64,000 nucleotides of DNA from Thermogutta terrifontis (GCF_002277955.1 NZ_CP018477.1:2439206-2503205); one strand, 5' to 3'. Shown: positions 9,377-18,653, numbered from the stretch's first letter. Translations and numbers: made by a program. The notes: generated from the letters alone by a model not told the origin.

Positions 9377-10695
9377 GGAATCTCGTACAAGGCGCGTGTT
9401 CTGACACAGACGGCGCAATATAACCCAAAGGCGATCGCCATAAAAAGCGCATAAATATGCAGCGGCCCTAAAACGAAATTATATAATGCGCCTTGTAAAA
9501 ATGCAGACGATGCCCCAAATCGATAGACGAGATTGTAAGATAGGGAACGCAATAGAAAGAGTGACATGAATAACGTTAGAACGCTACCAATCCAAGTTAA
9601 ACCGATACCACGTACCGCTACGGTCCATGCTAGAAGAATAGGAAACGCCAGCAAAGCCGAATCGTAGTATCTATGGTAGGTAAATGTTAAAAACGCTGGA
9701 GCTAATATTGCAAGCGATATTAGTACGCCGTCTTTTCTTACGGCGGCGACATAACACGCCAGGATCGTGACCGAAAAGAGCAGGCCTAGGGTGAGCGTGT
9801 GCGCGATCGTGCGGTCAATCCCGAGCGTGTTAAAGAAAGCTACGGCTGCCAATGTTGAATATTTACCACGGGTATTAGCTGAAAACCAGCTGTGAAAGCC
9901 GGACTCGTCGTAGCCGCCAACATGTGATAGTCCGGCCAAAACTGAATGCGGTACTTTGCTCACGTCGTGCCCAGTCAGCATAAGCCATCCAGTGGCCAGA
10001 ATGTTAAGGGTTGCGAATATCGCTATAGCTAAAATGATCGGCCTGGTATGTCGCCCGAAAGCTAGCACTAATATTATTGGTAGGGCCAGCGGATACTTGA
10101 GTGCTAGGGACAGTCCAATTGCGATGCCTGCGCTATGTGGCTTTTGTTGGATAACGAATAATGCTCCCATAACTGCAAGTGGTGCGGCAATATTGCCGGG
10201 GTTCCCGCTCTTTGCAGTGAATCCTGCCAGGAGGCCTATATGCAGTAGGCACAGCCAGGTTACGGCAGCCGGTAAGGATAGTTTTTCATGGCACATTCGA
10301 TACACCAGTACCAGGGTGCCACAAGCAACGCCAATCGTTACGATCTTGAAAAGCACCCATCCGGTCGGCTTTTCGAACAAAGCAAAAGCCGCCCAGAGTA
10401 GCATTGACGATGGAAGATAGGGATTGCCTCCAGAGTACACATCTTTTCCTTCGAGAAAATCGCGTCCGAAATTATGCACGGTGTGGAAATCGGGATGGTA
10501 ACTGCGATAATAAAAAAGGGGCAATGCCACTAGATTTATGGAAAGGAGCGTCAAGCAAACAAGTTGGAATGCACGTGTGTACGGTGAGACCTTTGTAGTG
10601 GCGGGCCGGAGATTATTTGCGGATTGAACCGAGCTGTGGGTACCATATTGGGCTTGAGAAAAAGGGAAATCTCTGCGAGTGTCCATTTTAGTCAC
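9373..10695 (-). CDS. GT87-family polytopic membrane glycosyltransferase
   Basis: A 440-residue integral membrane protein with about ten hydrophobic segments after a polar 40-residue N-terminus. The pattern FYRSYHPDFHTVHNFGRDFLEGKDVYSGGNPYLP near residues 62-95 is typical of GT87 (DUF2029), a GT-C family of polyprenyl-phosphate-sugar-dependent mannosyl or arabinosyl transferases. The aspartates of DFHTVHNFGRDF, facing the periplasm, are the expected catalytic region. It is the first gene after an 860-bp spacer and overlaps wecE by 4 bp. Its base composition is clearly more AT-rich than the flanking genes to the left. Sugar and acceptor are unknown. Confidence 0.85.
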   Translation of the reverse strand: MTKMDTRRDFPFSQAQYGTHSSVQSANNLRPATTKVSPYTRAFQLVCLTLLSINLVALPLFYYRSYHPDFHTVHNFGRDFLEGKDVYSGGNPYLPSSMLLWAAFALFEKPTGWVLFKIVTIGVACGTLVLVYRMCHEKLSLPAAVTWLCLLHIGLLAGFTAKSGNPGNIAAPLAVMGALFVIQQKPHSAGIAIGLSLALKYPLALPIILVLAFGRHTRPIILAIAIFATLNILATGWLMLTGHDVSKVPHSVLAGLSHVGGYDESGFHSWFSANTRGKYSTLAAVAFFNTLGIDRTIAHTLTLGLLFSVTILACYVAAVRKDGVLISLAILAPAFLTFTYHRYYDSALLAFPILLAWTVAVRGIGLTWIGSVLTLFMSLFLLRSLSYNLVYRFGASSAFLQGALYNFVLGPLHIYALFMAIAFGLYCAVCVRTRALYEIP

Positions 10696-11551
10696 TGTTG
10701 TTGTTTGTAGAATTCAGGTAATAAGACTTCGACCTTTAAAGGATATATTAGACAGGCCAAGCTGACGTCGTCTTTCCAAGAAGCTGGAAAACCGGTAGCG
10801 AATTTCGGTTCTCACAAGCATCTAATGGTTTGGGCCGGGTAGGTGGCAGGCGTGTGGTGCCGTCTTTGACTAAGGCATTAACCAATTCGCACGTGATGTG
10901 ACGGCGCCGAGGCTCAATACTCGCCTACCCTATCTGCCTATTGGTGTCGTTCCGAAAGAAAGTTCCACGAGTAATATACTCTAATTTCTACATCAGGGCG
11001 CTAAAAAATTGCGAAAACTTGCGATCATGCAGACCATTCCGGTTGCTTTCTTTCCGTACTTTTCGGTCCGGCGTCGAAATCTTCTCGCTACAGTGGGCGA
11101 AGGGCTACACTCGGCTAGTTGCGATCTGGGTACCTTGCTTACTTGTAAACAGCTGGTGAGAGGCTTAAAAATTCTGATTCTGGACTTCTGCGGATGTGAC
11201 ATGTTGAGAACCGGTCTGCCTAAACTTTACCACTTCGCTTTCTTTAGCTACCATCAAAGGACGATGGATTGTCCGGACGGAGGCCTTAGGTCACTATGCA
11301 AAACCTCAATATCGTGCGTGCATTACGGGCCCACCTCACCCCGGCGGCGAGGTTGGCCGCATGGAATTTCTTCTGGATGGCGCTGGGCCGGGTGGTCGGT
11401 GACGACTATCTCGTAGGGCGTATACACTTGGCTCAAAAGACTGTCGGTCCATCGTATTGCGTCATGCGGTCAGTTGTACACGCATACTACCACCCAGGCG
11501 AGCGGTGGCTCCTGGTTCTCTGGGTGGCTTATGGTCGGCTCGGACTGTGTG
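10696..11551. other. 856-bp spacer inside the polysaccharide block
   Basis: This is the longest gap in an otherwise gapless run of genes. No convincing gene was found on either strand. A plus-strand frame at 11296-11601 opens with MQNLNIVRALRAHLTPAAR and is richer in plausible residues than random, but ends abruptly over the start of the neighbouring gene and resembles no family I recognise. The segment 10833-10935 has complementary GGGTAGG and CCTACCC tracts about 80 bp apart. It may be the scar of a lost gene or mobile element, and may hold a promoter for the GT87-wecE group. Confidence 0.5.
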
Positions 11552-12400
11552 TTAGTGAATGCGTCGTCGTTCATAACGATCGGGACGCTTGGAACGTGTG
11601 AAGGTCACAACGGCAAACAAGCGATAAACCCAGCGCGGCGGCAGAAAGAGAAGACAAAACTCAAGAAAAATACGTAGCCGATCGCCGAGGTCCATTTCCG
11701 TGCCGAAATACTCTTTCTTAATGCGGATTGTCTCGCGAAGAACGTGCCGAAGGTGTGTCGTTTTGGATCCGCCCGATGAGTGAATTCGATACCGGGTTAA
11801 TGCCTGAGGAATATTAGCAAATCGGGCGCCGTTTCTTAGCATTCGGCACCACAGTTCGTAATCTTCCACGTAGATCTGACCGGAATACCCGCCGATCCGG
11901 TCTACCGAGGGCCTGTGGATGACGGCAGCGGGCTGGGCGATCGCGTTGTATCGCCGCATCGTCCGCATAATCGCATCGTGACACTCCGGATAGCGGCGAA
12001 GGCCTACGAGTTGCCCATTTTGGTCGATGATCTCAATCCAGGATCCGAGCACCCTAATACTCGGATTCACATGGAGGAACTCCCACTGCTTTTGCAGACG
12101 TTCTGGCCTGGCCACGTCGTCCGCATCGAGGATTGCCACCCAGTCACAGCGTGACTCTTTGAGGGCCTGATTTCGCTGGGCAATCAGGCCGGTTCGTTGG
12201 TCATTATGAATATAGCGTATTCTGCTGTCTGAAAGCAAATCGGAAATGATTTCCCGGCCATCAACTTCCGAAGGGTCTTCGACGATGATCAGCTCAAAAT
12301 CTTCAAATGTTTGATTGAGGACACTCTGCACCGCTTCGCGAAAATAAACTGGATGCGGCCGGTAAACACACATGTTGACAGAAATTAATAACTTTCCCAT
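11552..12400 (-). CDS. GT2 glycosyltransferase
   Basis: A 282-residue inverting GT-A glycosyltransferase without membrane segments. Visible motifs are LISVNMCVYRPHPVYFREAVQSVLNQ at the N-terminus, LIIVEDPS, AQRNQALKESRCDWVAILDADDVARPERL (DxD near residue 93), and the acceptor-side GGYSGQIYVEDYELWCRM near residue 175. It would add one sugar to the growing polysaccharide unit in the cytoplasm. It follows the methyltransferase gene by 6 bp and is the last gene before the 856-bp spacer. The donor sugar is unknown. Confidence 0.9.
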   Translation of the reverse strand: MGKLLISVNMCVYRPHPVYFREAVQSVLNQTFEDFELIIVEDPSEVDGREIISDLLSDSRIRYIHNDQRTGLIAQRNQALKESRCDWVAILDADDVARPERLQKQWEFLHVNPSIRVLGSWIEIIDQNGQLVGLRRYPECHDAIMRTMRRYNAIAQPAAVIHRPSVDRIGGYSGQIYVEDYELWCRMLRNGARFANIPQALTRYRIHSSGGSKTTHLRHVLRETIRIKKEYFGTEMDLGDRLRIFLEFCLLFLPPRWVYRLFAVVTFTRSKRPDRYERRRIH

Positions 12401-12406
12401 AGAAAG

Positions 12407-13210
12407 TCACCTCTTTATCGCAACGACCACGAAAGCCTTAGAAATTATCCACAACAGCGGGATTCGACGAAGCAGCCGCGCTCCTAGGCGATAATACCAC
12501 ACGTCTCCTTTCATGGTGTTAGCCAAATTAGCTGGTACGACAAAATAAAATTCGCGAAATCCGGCCGCATTGAGAAGTCGGCGGAGGGTCCAGAATGTTG
12601 GAGCATAGCATGCATCACTATAATCTGTACCCTTGCCCGTCAGCCGAAGGTAGATGTTCGCCAGGGAAAGTGGCAAATAGGACAGAAAGGGCAGTCGGTA
12701 GTGAACCTCAATTGGCCAAAGCTTATTAGGGACGACTATGAATAACACCCCATTAGGACGCAGAGCGTGGAAAATGCGTTGTAGGGCCTGGAGCTGTTCT
12801 CGAATGTGCTCGAGTACGTTATCCAGAACTACAAGATCATAAACGTTATGATCCGAAAGAGTCTCAGCCCCGATGTTCGCGAATGATAAATTGGCAAGAT
12901 GCTTTTCCTGTTGAATCCTCACAGCCTCGACATAGAGCGTGTGGCTAGGCTCAATTCCTTTCACACGTTTACAGCGCTTTGCCAACTCCGCCGCCGTGAA
13001 TCCATAGCCTGAGCCGCAATCTAGAACCTCCCATTCGCTCACGGGTTTCGACAGGTAGGGCGAACAGGTGTCAATTATTTGACACGCCAGTCGCTCGGCA
13101 ATGCGCGAGCGTTCGTAAAGCATTTTTTCATACTGTTGTTCGTAAAGGGGTCTGTCATCCATTTCGAATAAGTCTGTCACGTAAGGGCTCAAGACCAACG
13201 AGTGGGTCAA
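12407..13210 (-). CDS. Class I SAM-dependent methyltransferase
   Basis: A 267-residue methyltransferase of the Methyltransf_11/23 type. Motif I is VLDCGSGYGFTAAELAKRC near residue 63, followed by KGIEPSHTLYVEA; motif IV is DLVVLDNVLEHIREQ near residue 130 and post-motif RPNGVLFIVVPNKLWP near residue 152. In a polysaccharide locus the likely role is O-methylation of a sugar or of a chain terminus. The latter could matter for export by the Wzm/Wzt system, where terminal modification can set chain length. That link is inference; the gene is not adjacent to the transporter. Confidence 0.85.
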   Translation of the reverse strand: MTHSLVLSPYVTDLFEMDDRPLYEQQYEKMLYERSRIAERLACQIIDTCSPYLSKPVSEWEVLDCGSGYGFTAAELAKRCKRVKGIEPSHTLYVEAVRIQQEKHLANLSFANIGAETLSDHNVYDLVVLDNVLEHIREQLQALQRIFHALRPNGVLFIVVPNKLWPIEVHYRLPFLSYLPLSLANIYLRLTGKGTDYSDACYAPTFWTLRRLLNAAGFREFYFVVPANLANTMKGDVWYYRLGARLLRRIPLLWIISKAFVVVAIKR

Positions 13211-13241
13211 GGGACATGGAATGACAAGGTTCTTTTGTCCC

Positions 13242-13580
13242 CTATTCGCGGCCTGTCAGTGCCTGCCGTATAGCCATCTCCCGTGCCAACTGCGTCACCA
13301 TGTTCTCCAATCGGCGATAGCGATTGTAGAACACCCGGAGGAAAAACAGCAGGCCGAGGGTCACAAGGTACAGGACAAAGTCGCTCCCTCGGGTGATTCC
13401 GAAAGCGCTGGCGGCCAGGGACGTGATCGGCGGGTAGGCAATGGCCACCGCACCGGCTGTCCAAACGACAAACCAGAACAGGCCGGCCAACCAGCTCGTT
13501 TGCCCGCGGCGGAGTCGCCAGAGGTTGCTGAGGGCGGCGAAGGCGCAAAGCGGCACAAACACAATCTGGAACAGGTTCAT
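13242..13580 (-). CDS. DUF2304 small membrane protein
   Basis: A 112-residue protein with three hydrophobic segments (about residues 3-20, 30-50 and 65-85) and a basic, helical C-terminus (YRRLENMVTQLAREMAIRQ). This is the DUF2304 pattern. Its start overlaps the stop of the adjacent GT2 gene by 4 bp, and DUF2304 genes recurrently sit next to such GT2 genes. A role as membrane anchor or partner for the polyprenyl-phosphate sugar synthase, analogous to DPM2/DPM3 for dolichol-phosphate mannose synthase, has been a natural guess but is inference only. Confidence 0.82.
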   Translation of the reverse strand: MNLFQIVFVPLCAFAALSNLWRLRRGQTSWLAGLFWFVVWTAGAVAIAYPPITSLAASAFGITRGSDFVLYLVTLGLLFFLRVFYNRYRRLENMVTQLAREMAIRQALTGRE

Positions 13581-14278
13581 CGCATGACCCTTTCGGCGAT
13601 AATCTGCAGGGCCAACCGGAAAACGTCGCTCGTGCGTTGTCCTTTTCTCAGTGAGTCCGCTGAGTATAAGATCGTGGCTGGCCCCTCGGCGAATCGCAAT
13701 TTCTTGACACGAACTTGGTGTAAAAGGTCAATTGGGTGTTCGAAGCGGTTCATCGTGATCTTGATCATGCGAGCCGCTTTAGCATCCATGAGACGCAGAC
13801 CTGTTGTAACATCGGTAACCCAGATTCCGCACAACACCCAAACGGCCGCGGATGCAACTTTGAGCATGACCTTCCGGTGGAATGGCATATCAATCGCTTT
13901 TCCCAAGAATCGCGATCCAAACACGATATTGGCTTTGTTATTCAATAGAATTTGCATCAACTTGGGCAAATCCTCCGCTCGATGTTGACCATCGGCGTCG
14001 AATGTAGCAACATATTCAGCCCCTTGCCGTAACGCGAAGCTGATACCGGTCTGGGTTGCAGCACCAGCACCCAGATTGACCGGATGACGCAGAACCCAAA
14101 CGGGATAGTTCAGGGCGACCTCCGCCGTGTTGTCGGCCGAGCCGTCATCGACAACCACCACCGACCGGGCCACCTGGAGCAGGCTCTCCAGGGTTCGGCC
14201 AATCCGCGGGGCCTCGTTGAATGCTGGAACGACCACAAAACAGGACTCAGGCAGAACGGAATCAGCAAGCGTCGTCAT
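13577..14278 (-). CDS. GT2 glycosyltransferase, dolichyl-phosphate mannose synthase-like
   Basis: A 233-residue soluble GT2 domain lacking the C-terminal membrane segments of ArnC-type enzymes. It shows CFVVVPAFNEAPRIGRTLESLL, VVVDDGSADNTAE, NLGAGAATQTGISFAL, and the DxD motif FDADGQHRAEDLPKL near residue 100, then GSRFLG and DVTTGLRLMD. This is the dolichyl/polyprenyl-phosphate sugar synthase signature. The start at 14278 is preferred because it has GGGGTGA just upstream and begins 4 bp after the preceding stop; an earlier start (14323) would overlap that gene by 41 bp. The DUF2304 gene follows with an ATGA overlap, so the two probably form one membrane complex. Confidence 0.9.
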   Translation of the reverse strand: MTTLADSVLPESCFVVVPAFNEAPRIGRTLESLLQVARSVVVVDDGSADNTAEVALNYPVWVLRHPVNLGAGAATQTGISFALRQGAEYVATFDADGQHRAEDLPKLMQILLNNKANIVFGSRFLGKAIDMPFHRKVMLKVASAAVWVLCGIWVTDVTTGLRLMDAKAARMIKITMNRFEHPIDLLHQVRVKKLRFAEGPATILYSADSLRKGQRTSDVFRLALQIIAERVMR

Positions 14279-14282
14279 GGTT

Positions 14283-16412
14283 TCACCCCGTCGCTGGCAG
14301 TCGCTCCACAACCCCGGCTGCACACAAGGTGAGAAGCGTCACATGGATGAAGGTCTCCGGGGCGATGAGCGGCCGCGAATCTGCCAGACTGGCCAGAAAC
14401 GCCGCGATAGCGCGACTGTGCCCCTTATCCGCCGTCCAAAGATTTTTTTTGTGCCGCCGGATGCCGTCATCGAGGATCAGCGTCTTAAAATCTTCCAGCA
14501 CCGCCGAGCAGCCACCGGCGTGGACCTCGATCCGCTCTTTACTGAAGCCCGGTGAACCGTTAGTCGAATAAATGAGATGACAGATGGAACCGTCTTTATA
14601 ACGCACTAAAAACTGCCCGTCGTCACGCGGTGAGACACCCTGGGGACTAAGGCGCTGCAGTTCCAATGGCTCCGAGTCAGTCAGGAATGCGAAGAAGTCG
14701 AAGAAATGGCAGGCCTCGCCGATGATGCGGCCACCCTCGGCCGGGTCGGCCAGCCAGTGGTCGCGCGGAATTGGACCGGCGTTGACACGATAGGTGACGC
14801 TGAGCGGCCCTCGGCCTTTTGTGAACTGTTTTAATTCCTGGGCCAGCGGGGCGAAGCGGCGGTTGAAGCCCACCATGAGGTGGCCACCCGTTTTTTGTAA
14901 AGTTGCCTGCACAGCTTCGAGTTGGTCCGGAGTGATGGCGAGGGGCTTTTCGCAGAAGACCGCCTTACCGGCCTCAAGGGCCCGGCACACAAGCGGCGCG
15001 TGCTGCGAGTGCCGGGTCACGATGAACACGACGTCCGTGTCTGAGTCGTTCAGAATTTCGTCGACATCCGTTGCGCACCATTGGAAGCCGTACTTTTTGC
15101 CCACAGTTTGGGCCGTCATCCCCGAGGCGGTCACAATTCCCCGAAACCGCACCTGGGGCAGCTTTTTCAAAATGGGGAGCAGGACTGCCTGGGCGAAGTT
15201 GCCCGCCCCGATAAAGGACACACCCAGCGTGGCCTTGTCGATCGGGCGGGCCGGAGCTAGCAGTTCGATTCGCCGGGCAGAAGCCGTCTCACGGGAGGGA
15301 TACGTGAGGACGATTCCCAGATAGGGCTCCCTGCCGTGGAGCATGAGCTCAAAGGCCTCGATTGCCCGATCGATGGGGAAACGATGCGTGGTGAGGATAC
15401 TCGGTCGAACGGAACCGGCCGCGACTAATTCTAAAAATGCCTGTAAGTTTCTCTGCTCGGTCCAGCGAATATATCCCGGTGGATAGTCGTGGCCATGTTC
15501 TTCATAGTCGGGATCATAACGACCCGGTCCGTAGGAGCGAGAAACAATAAACGTCAGCTCTTTTTCGTAATAGGGTTTTCGCGGGATATTCATTCCCGTG
15601 ACGCCGACCATGATGACCCGGGCACGGTCCCGTGCGAGTTCGGCGGCCAGTTCCACCGGGGCATTGCTGGAGGTGGCGGCTGTGATGATGATCGCGTCGG
15701 CACCCAGACCGTGTGTCCAGGTCCGAACGGCCGAGATGGAAGCCGAGTCAGGCGGCAGAGCCAGTGAGGCGCCCCCGGTGAGTGCGAGCTCGCGTCGCGC
15801 GGGGACCGGATCGAGGCCCGCGACCTGGCAGCCGGCAGCCTTCAGAATCTGCACAGCAAGCTGGCCCAAAAGCCCCAGGCCGATGACGACGACGTATTCG
15901 CCGACTTGCACATCGGCATTGCGAATGCCCTGCAGGGCGATGGCGCCCAGCGTGGCGTAGGCCGCGTCTTCGCAGGCGACGCCATCGGGAATCGGAGCGG
16001 CCAGGAGCTCGGGCACGGCGTTGTATTCGGCGTGATTGGCTATTCCCGCCCCGGCGCATGCCACCCGCTGACCAACACGGAAATGCCGCACGGCAGGCCC
16101 CGCGGCGACGATTTCACCCGCACAGCTATAGCCAAGCGGCATCCAGCGGTCGAGCTGCTGCTGGACGCTTCGGAGCGTGGCCCAGAGGCCATCGCGCTGG
16201 AGTTTGGTCAGTACTTTCTTGACGAGATCAGGCCTGGCCCGGGCTTTGCCAAGCAGTCCCTTCCGGGCAAGCTGGGCGACCATGCGCTCGGTGCCGGCGG
16301 AAATGAGCGAGGCCTCCGTGCGGACCAGCAGTCTATTCCCACCGACCTGCGGAAGCGGAATATCCGCAAGCTCTAATCGACCATTACGAACGTTTTGGAG
16401 GAGTTGGTACAT
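14283..16412 (-). CDS. Bi-domain oxidoreductase: zinc alcohol dehydrogenase fused to Gfo/Idh/MocA
   Basis: A 709-residue fusion. The N-terminal half (about 1-360) is a medium-chain alcohol dehydrogenase with a GroES-like fold (NRLLVRTEASLISAGTERM), PLGYSCAGEIVAAG, GAGIANHAEYN and the nucleotide-binding VVIGLGLLGQLAVQILKAAG. The C-terminal half (about 375-709) is a Gfo/Idh/MocA oxidoreductase with VSFIGAGNFAQAVLLPIL, the FCEKPLAI motif and MVGFNRRFAP. Such fusions are found in EPS loci beside heparinase-like genes and probably oxidise or reduce a nucleotide sugar in two steps. The start MYQLLQNVRNGRL (16412) matches the family; the frame is open a further 11 codons. Confidence 0.9.
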   Translation of the reverse strand: MYQLLQNVRNGRLELADIPLPQVGGNRLLVRTEASLISAGTERMVAQLARKGLLGKARARPDLVKKVLTKLQRDGLWATLRSVQQQLDRWMPLGYSCAGEIVAAGPAVRHFRVGQRVACAGAGIANHAEYNAVPELLAAPIPDGVACEDAAYATLGAIALQGIRNADVQVGEYVVVIGLGLLGQLAVQILKAAGCQVAGLDPVPARRELALTGGASLALPPDSASISAVRTWTHGLGADAIIITAATSSNAPVELAAELARDRARVIMVGVTGMNIPRKPYYEKELTFIVSRSYGPGRYDPDYEEHGHDYPPGYIRWTEQRNLQAFLELVAAGSVRPSILTTHRFPIDRAIEAFELMLHGREPYLGIVLTYPSRETASARRIELLAPARPIDKATLGVSFIGAGNFAQAVLLPILKKLPQVRFRGIVTASGMTAQTVGKKYGFQWCATDVDEILNDSDTDVVFIVTRHSQHAPLVCRALEAGKAVFCEKPLAITPDQLEAVQATLQKTGGHLMVGFNRRFAPLAQELKQFTKGRGPLSVTYRVNAGPIPRDHWLADPAEGGRIIGEACHFFDFFAFLTDSEPLELQRLSPQGVSPRDDGQFLVRYKDGSICHLIYSTNGSPGFSKERIEVHAGGCSAVLEDFKTLILDDGIRRHKKNLWTADKGHSRAIAAFLASLADSRPLIAPETFIHVTLLTLCAAGVVERLPATG

Positions 16413-16570
16413 GGGGAGAAAAGAGTACCTTGATCCAAGGACCAAGCCACTGCTTACGTGGAACTCGGCGACTAATAGCAGGATTTCAAATGCGTTACAA
16501 CGTCATCCAATCATAGCCCAACACAAGGCAAACATACCGCTGCAAGAGGACTTTGAGTGCCATCTAAGGT

Positions 16571-17095
16571 TCATGCAGAATAGTCGCTAATAACTTCCTG
16601 GGGAATTTCATCAAATAAATGTGTCGGCCTTGCAGGGGCGTACTTGCCGGCACTTCGTAAGCGCCACACCCAGCCGAATCGCTCAGCAGCCCGCATTCGC
16701 AGCGCAACATCTTGTGGCCGGAAACCAGGGTGAACTTGAATTCGATACAGTCGATAAGTGCATGACTTTGGAGAATTAGTTCCACGTCGGGTTGTAGCCA
16801 CGGTGTAATAAATATTTTGTTCGCGAATAAGCGTTTCGATTCTACGATTAAATATCCCAAATGGATACGCGAAATGTAAAATTTCAATTCCGAGCTTGTC
16901 TTCCAAGATGTTTTTTGATTCCAGCAACTCCTGGCACAATCTCTGATCGCTGCAATATGTTAGAGGAATGTGCGTGAGAGAGTGTGCTCCAACCTCGTGC
17001 CCACGCGCCAGCCATTCTTTTAATTCTGACCAATGCATTGCGAAACCGATTTTACCTCCTAGTTCGAATTTCCGCTGTTTTACATAGCCCGGCAC
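16571..17095 (-). pseudogene. Polysaccharide deacetylase (NodB) C-terminal part, separated by a frameshift
   Basis: This frame continues the deacetylase domain begun in the neighbouring GT4 gene. It reads from VPGYVKQRKFELGG through GHEVGAHSLTHIPLT, which holds the H-x3-H metal ligands, FAYPFGIFN, and the C-terminal YTVATTRRG segment. The metal-binding aspartates (TFDD) lie in the other frame. The only start codon is a GTG at 17095 inside the overlap, with no ribosome site, so independent translation would give a domain lacking its first aspartates. Deleting one AT from the ATAT at 17099-17102 restores a continuous reading (T-Y-A-V-P-G-Y-V). It is either a recent frameshift, a sequencing error or a site of slippage. 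Confidence 0.8.
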
Positions 17096-18561
17096 GGCAT
17101 ATAAGTGCAGGCCTTCAGATTATGGCCTTCTAAAATCGGTAAAACGGTCTCATAAACACTTTTTTCTGCATCGTCGAAGGTGATCGTCAGTAACGGTGAA
17201 GTATGTCTTGCGTCACCGAGTCTCCTAAGAGCTTCAGAAATGGTTGCGACTTCGAACCTTTCTTTCAGCCATTTAACCTGCTTTTCAAATGCTTCGGCAC
17301 AATTCTTAGGCACATCATGATATAGCAGAATGTACCACCTGTGCCGAGGCCACCTCGATACTGTAGAAAAAGCAAACGCTCTGAGTAAAACCTCTTGATA
17401 CCTCATCATTTCTGGGATCCGAGCAATGCCTGCTCGTAAATGGAAGTCAAAACACTGACGTGAAAGCCGATGGTGAAGGGTTTGACTTTGTCGGATGTCC
17501 CGATCGACGTAATAGCCCCGCCTCCTCGCGAGATTCAAAGCACACGACGCCCACTCAGAAGGGGAAGCCGACAGAGACAAGAACTGGAGGTTCTCTGATA
17601 GGATTACCTCTCTCGTGACATTGTCAGAAGCCACGATGGGAATGCCACACAATTGTGCCTCAACAAGTGCAATTGGTAAACCTTCCCACTTGGAGGGAAA
17701 AACCATTACATCGAGGGCACCCAAGAGCGTATGAACGTCATTTCGATAACCCATCATGCGGATATGATGGGATATTCCCATACTCCTAGCCATTTTTTCG
17801 ACCTTCTGACGAAGGGGACCCTCTCCAACCAGTAGCAGGCATGCGTCTTTCCGACGATTAACCAACTCTCTGAAGACTTCGAGCAGAAATACGTGATTCT
17901 TTGCCTCTAAAAAATTTCCAACGTGACCCACTACGAAAGCGTTTGGGTCAATATTGAGCTCGCGCCGTATGTCGTCTTGATTCAGATGAGGGCTGTGGAT
18001 CGCGGGGTCGATACCTCCAGGAAGGATATGCAGTTTTCCACGCTCCTTCGCCTTCTTTGAGAATTTGCATCCAAATAGCGAGTACGCCGCCGCCTGAGAG
18101 CACGCTAGCCAATGGGTAGGAAACAGGTTGATCAACTTGCTGACAACTGTAGGCACAACCCGCAAAACAGTCGTCGTTTGTCTGCCCGCTGTTTGAGCAT
18201 GCGCTATTCGGACGGGCACGTGATTTGAGGCAGCAATTTGCAGGGGCACAATGCTAAAAAAATGGTAATGGGTGTGCACAGCGTCATACGCATTATTTTT
18301 GAGAATCTTGCTAAGAGATCTTCGGTATCCAAGCAAATGTTTCCTATTTGGCAATCGGTAAATCTGGGCCCCCTGCGCAAGAAGGTTTTCTGGAGCCTCA
18401 GACGAGCATTCCATATGCACTGCGAAGTCGAAATGAAAACGTCTTGGATCTAGGCGATCCCTAATGCGGCTTAGCCATTTAGAGACTCCCCCTCCGGACA
18501 ACCTGGGCAAAACATGAAGCACTCGTATAGGACGGTTTCCCATTTTAGGGTTACCCATCAA
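17080..18561 (-). CDS. GT4 glycosyltransferase fused to the start of a polysaccharide deacetylase
   Basis: A 493-residue product. Residues 7-385 are a GT4 glycosyltransferase: RVLHVLPRLSGGGVSKWLSR, THYHFFSIVPLQIA, donor half from VVGHVGNFLEAKNHVFLLEV and FPSKWEGLPIALVEAQLCGIP near residue 300. From about residue 420 the chain changes to a NodB deacetylase opening (YILLYHDVPKN, LLTITFDDAEKSVYETVLPIL) and stops at a TAA within the fold. The remainder continues in another frame at 16571-17095. GT4-NodB fusion is unusual; it would combine sugar transfer and N-deacetylation. Start may be 18561 or 18543 (MGNRPIRVLHV). The glycosyltransferase half should still be functional. Confidence 0.85.
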   Translation of the reverse strand: MMGNPKMGNRPIRVLHVLPRLSGGGVSKWLSRIRDRLDPRRFHFDFAVHMECSSEAPENLLAQGAQIYRLPNRKHLLGYRRSLSKILKNNAYDAVHTHYHFFSIVPLQIAASNHVPVRIAHAQTAGRQTTTVLRVVPTVVSKLINLFPTHWLACSQAAAYSLFGCKFSKKAKERGKLHILPGGIDPAIHSPHLNQDDIRRELNIDPNAFVVGHVGNFLEAKNHVFLLEVFRELVNRRKDACLLLVGEGPLRQKVEKMARSMGISHHIRMMGYRNDVHTLLGALDVMVFPSKWEGLPIALVEAQLCGIPIVASDNVTREVILSENLQFLSLSASPSEWASCALNLARRRGYYVDRDIRQSQTLHHRLSRQCFDFHLRAGIARIPEMMRYQEVLLRAFAFSTVSRWPRHRWYILLYHDVPKNCAEAFEKQVKWLKERFEVATISEALRRLGDARHTSPLLTITFDDAEKSVYETVLPILEGHNLKACTYMPCRAM

Positions 18562-18653
18562 GTTGCACTCCCAATCTATTTATCGTCAATGCAGCCAGCG
18601 ACCTAAACAAAAGGAAAACCTACGCGAAAACAGTTGTTATATATATGCAAAGC

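Noticed and set aside
11296-11601. Possible transposase-like plus-strand frame
   Set aside because: No DDE or DEDD motif, no terminal inverted repeats and no target-site duplication could be seen, so calling an insertion sequence is not supported.
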